DNA of 64,000 bases from Lacrimispora celerecrescens (lineage in GTDB: Bacteria; Bacillota; Clostridia; Lachnospirales; Lachnospiraceae): NCBI RefSeq assembly GCF_000732605.1, contig NZ_JPME01000010.1:36-64035 (forward strand), written 5' to 3'. The notes under the pieces were generated by a model, which saw only the letters and a program-made list of their open reading frames with translations, searched no databases and had not been told where the DNA came from. Positions 63,856 through 64,000 of the stretch are shown here, in pieces. Within the stretch, counting starts at the first letter, position 1; every line of letters starts with the position of its first letter. Position numbers and translations under genes: made by a program.

Positions 63856-64000
63856 GGGATAAATGCTATATAAATTCTACACTAAATCTAATATAATAAC
63901 AATAGTAATTCCTACTTACATACTATATATTCATCCTTTTTTACTATCTTATAGAGTGACAGAATGATATCGAGCAAATGTATGACTATTACGAAACATG
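63856..64000. other. AT-rich intergenic end of window, nothing recognised
   Basis: About 145 bases without a gene or a supported regulatory structure; the promoter of the NUDIX gene must lie here or beyond. Confidence 0.4.

Noticed and set aside
1-64000. CRISPR arrays, tRNA or rRNA genes, IS transposases, prophage genes
   Set aside because: Read for and not found; the only direct repeats are the 13-nt array and short promoter motifs.

Overview
The window looks like a chromosomal segment of an anaerobic, low-to-moderate-GC Firmicute of the class Clostridia, most likely a Lachnospiraceae related to Lacrimispora or the Clostridium saccharolyticum group. This is an inference from gene content and style: strong AGGAGG ribosome binding sites, a T-box leader, an Ech-type energy-converting hydrogenase, hybrid cluster protein, giant secreted glycanases with choline-binding-like repeats, and many YesN/DUF/RNHCP families typical of that group. 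No rRNA, tRNA, CRISPR array, IS transposase or prophage was recognised.

Layout. 1-653: a gene-poor region bounded by a perfect 139-bp inverted repeat with a consensus promoter inside. 700-5500: a redox and nitrosative-stress group (DUF438/hemerythrin/PAS protein, small ferredoxin, hybrid cluster protein) in which ferredoxin and hcp share the same palindromic operator at the same distance from an extended -10. 5640-8852: a hexapeptide acetyltransferase, then an operon of a nucleotidyltransferase-aminotransferase fusion and a methyltransferase. 8994-22220: a minus-strand polysaccharide-utilisation block (beta-helix enzyme, PL8 lyase fused to a metallophosphoesterase, membrane foldase-like protein, YesN-type regulator). 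22635-28266: housekeeping and membrane genes (shikimate dehydrogenase, DUF554, MgtC, RNHCP, DUF1456, aromatic acid exporter-like), two of them behind structured leaders. 28317-36854: a 2845-residue secreted enzyme carrying both GH30 and GH43 domains, predicted to attack type II arabinogalactan. 37166-48501: amidase, then one long minus-strand operon echABCDEF-hypABFCDE for a membrane [NiFe] hydrogenase and its maturation, preceded by a promoter and an attenuator-like hairpin.

48941-51288 holds an UlaG-like metallohydrolase, a ferritin-like protein and a DUF1801/YdeI-like protein. 51411-58940 is the most unusual part: a seven-gene plus-strand operon of a two-component system, a DltA-like adenylation enzyme, a PLP decarboxylase of the BtrK/exosortase-associated type, an acyl carrier protein, an AlgI/DltB-type MBOAT acyltransferase and a DltD/AlgJ-like SGNH protein. 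It reads like a dlt-type cell-envelope decoration pathway with a decarboxylation step inserted, so the transferred group may be a decarboxylated amino acid rather than D-alanine. 58998-63855 holds alaA under an alanine T-box, a Gfo/Idh/MocA oxidoreductase, a beta carbonic anhydrase, an MsrA-MsrB fusion and a NUDIX hydrolase.

How the genes work together: the two glycanase loci feed extracellular polysaccharide breakdown; Ech hydrogenase disposes of electrons from reduced ferredoxin while building an ion gradient; hcp, hemerythrin, MsrAB and the ferritin-like protein deal with nitrosative, oxygen and metal stress; the dlt-like operon remodels the envelope in response to its own sensor kinase.
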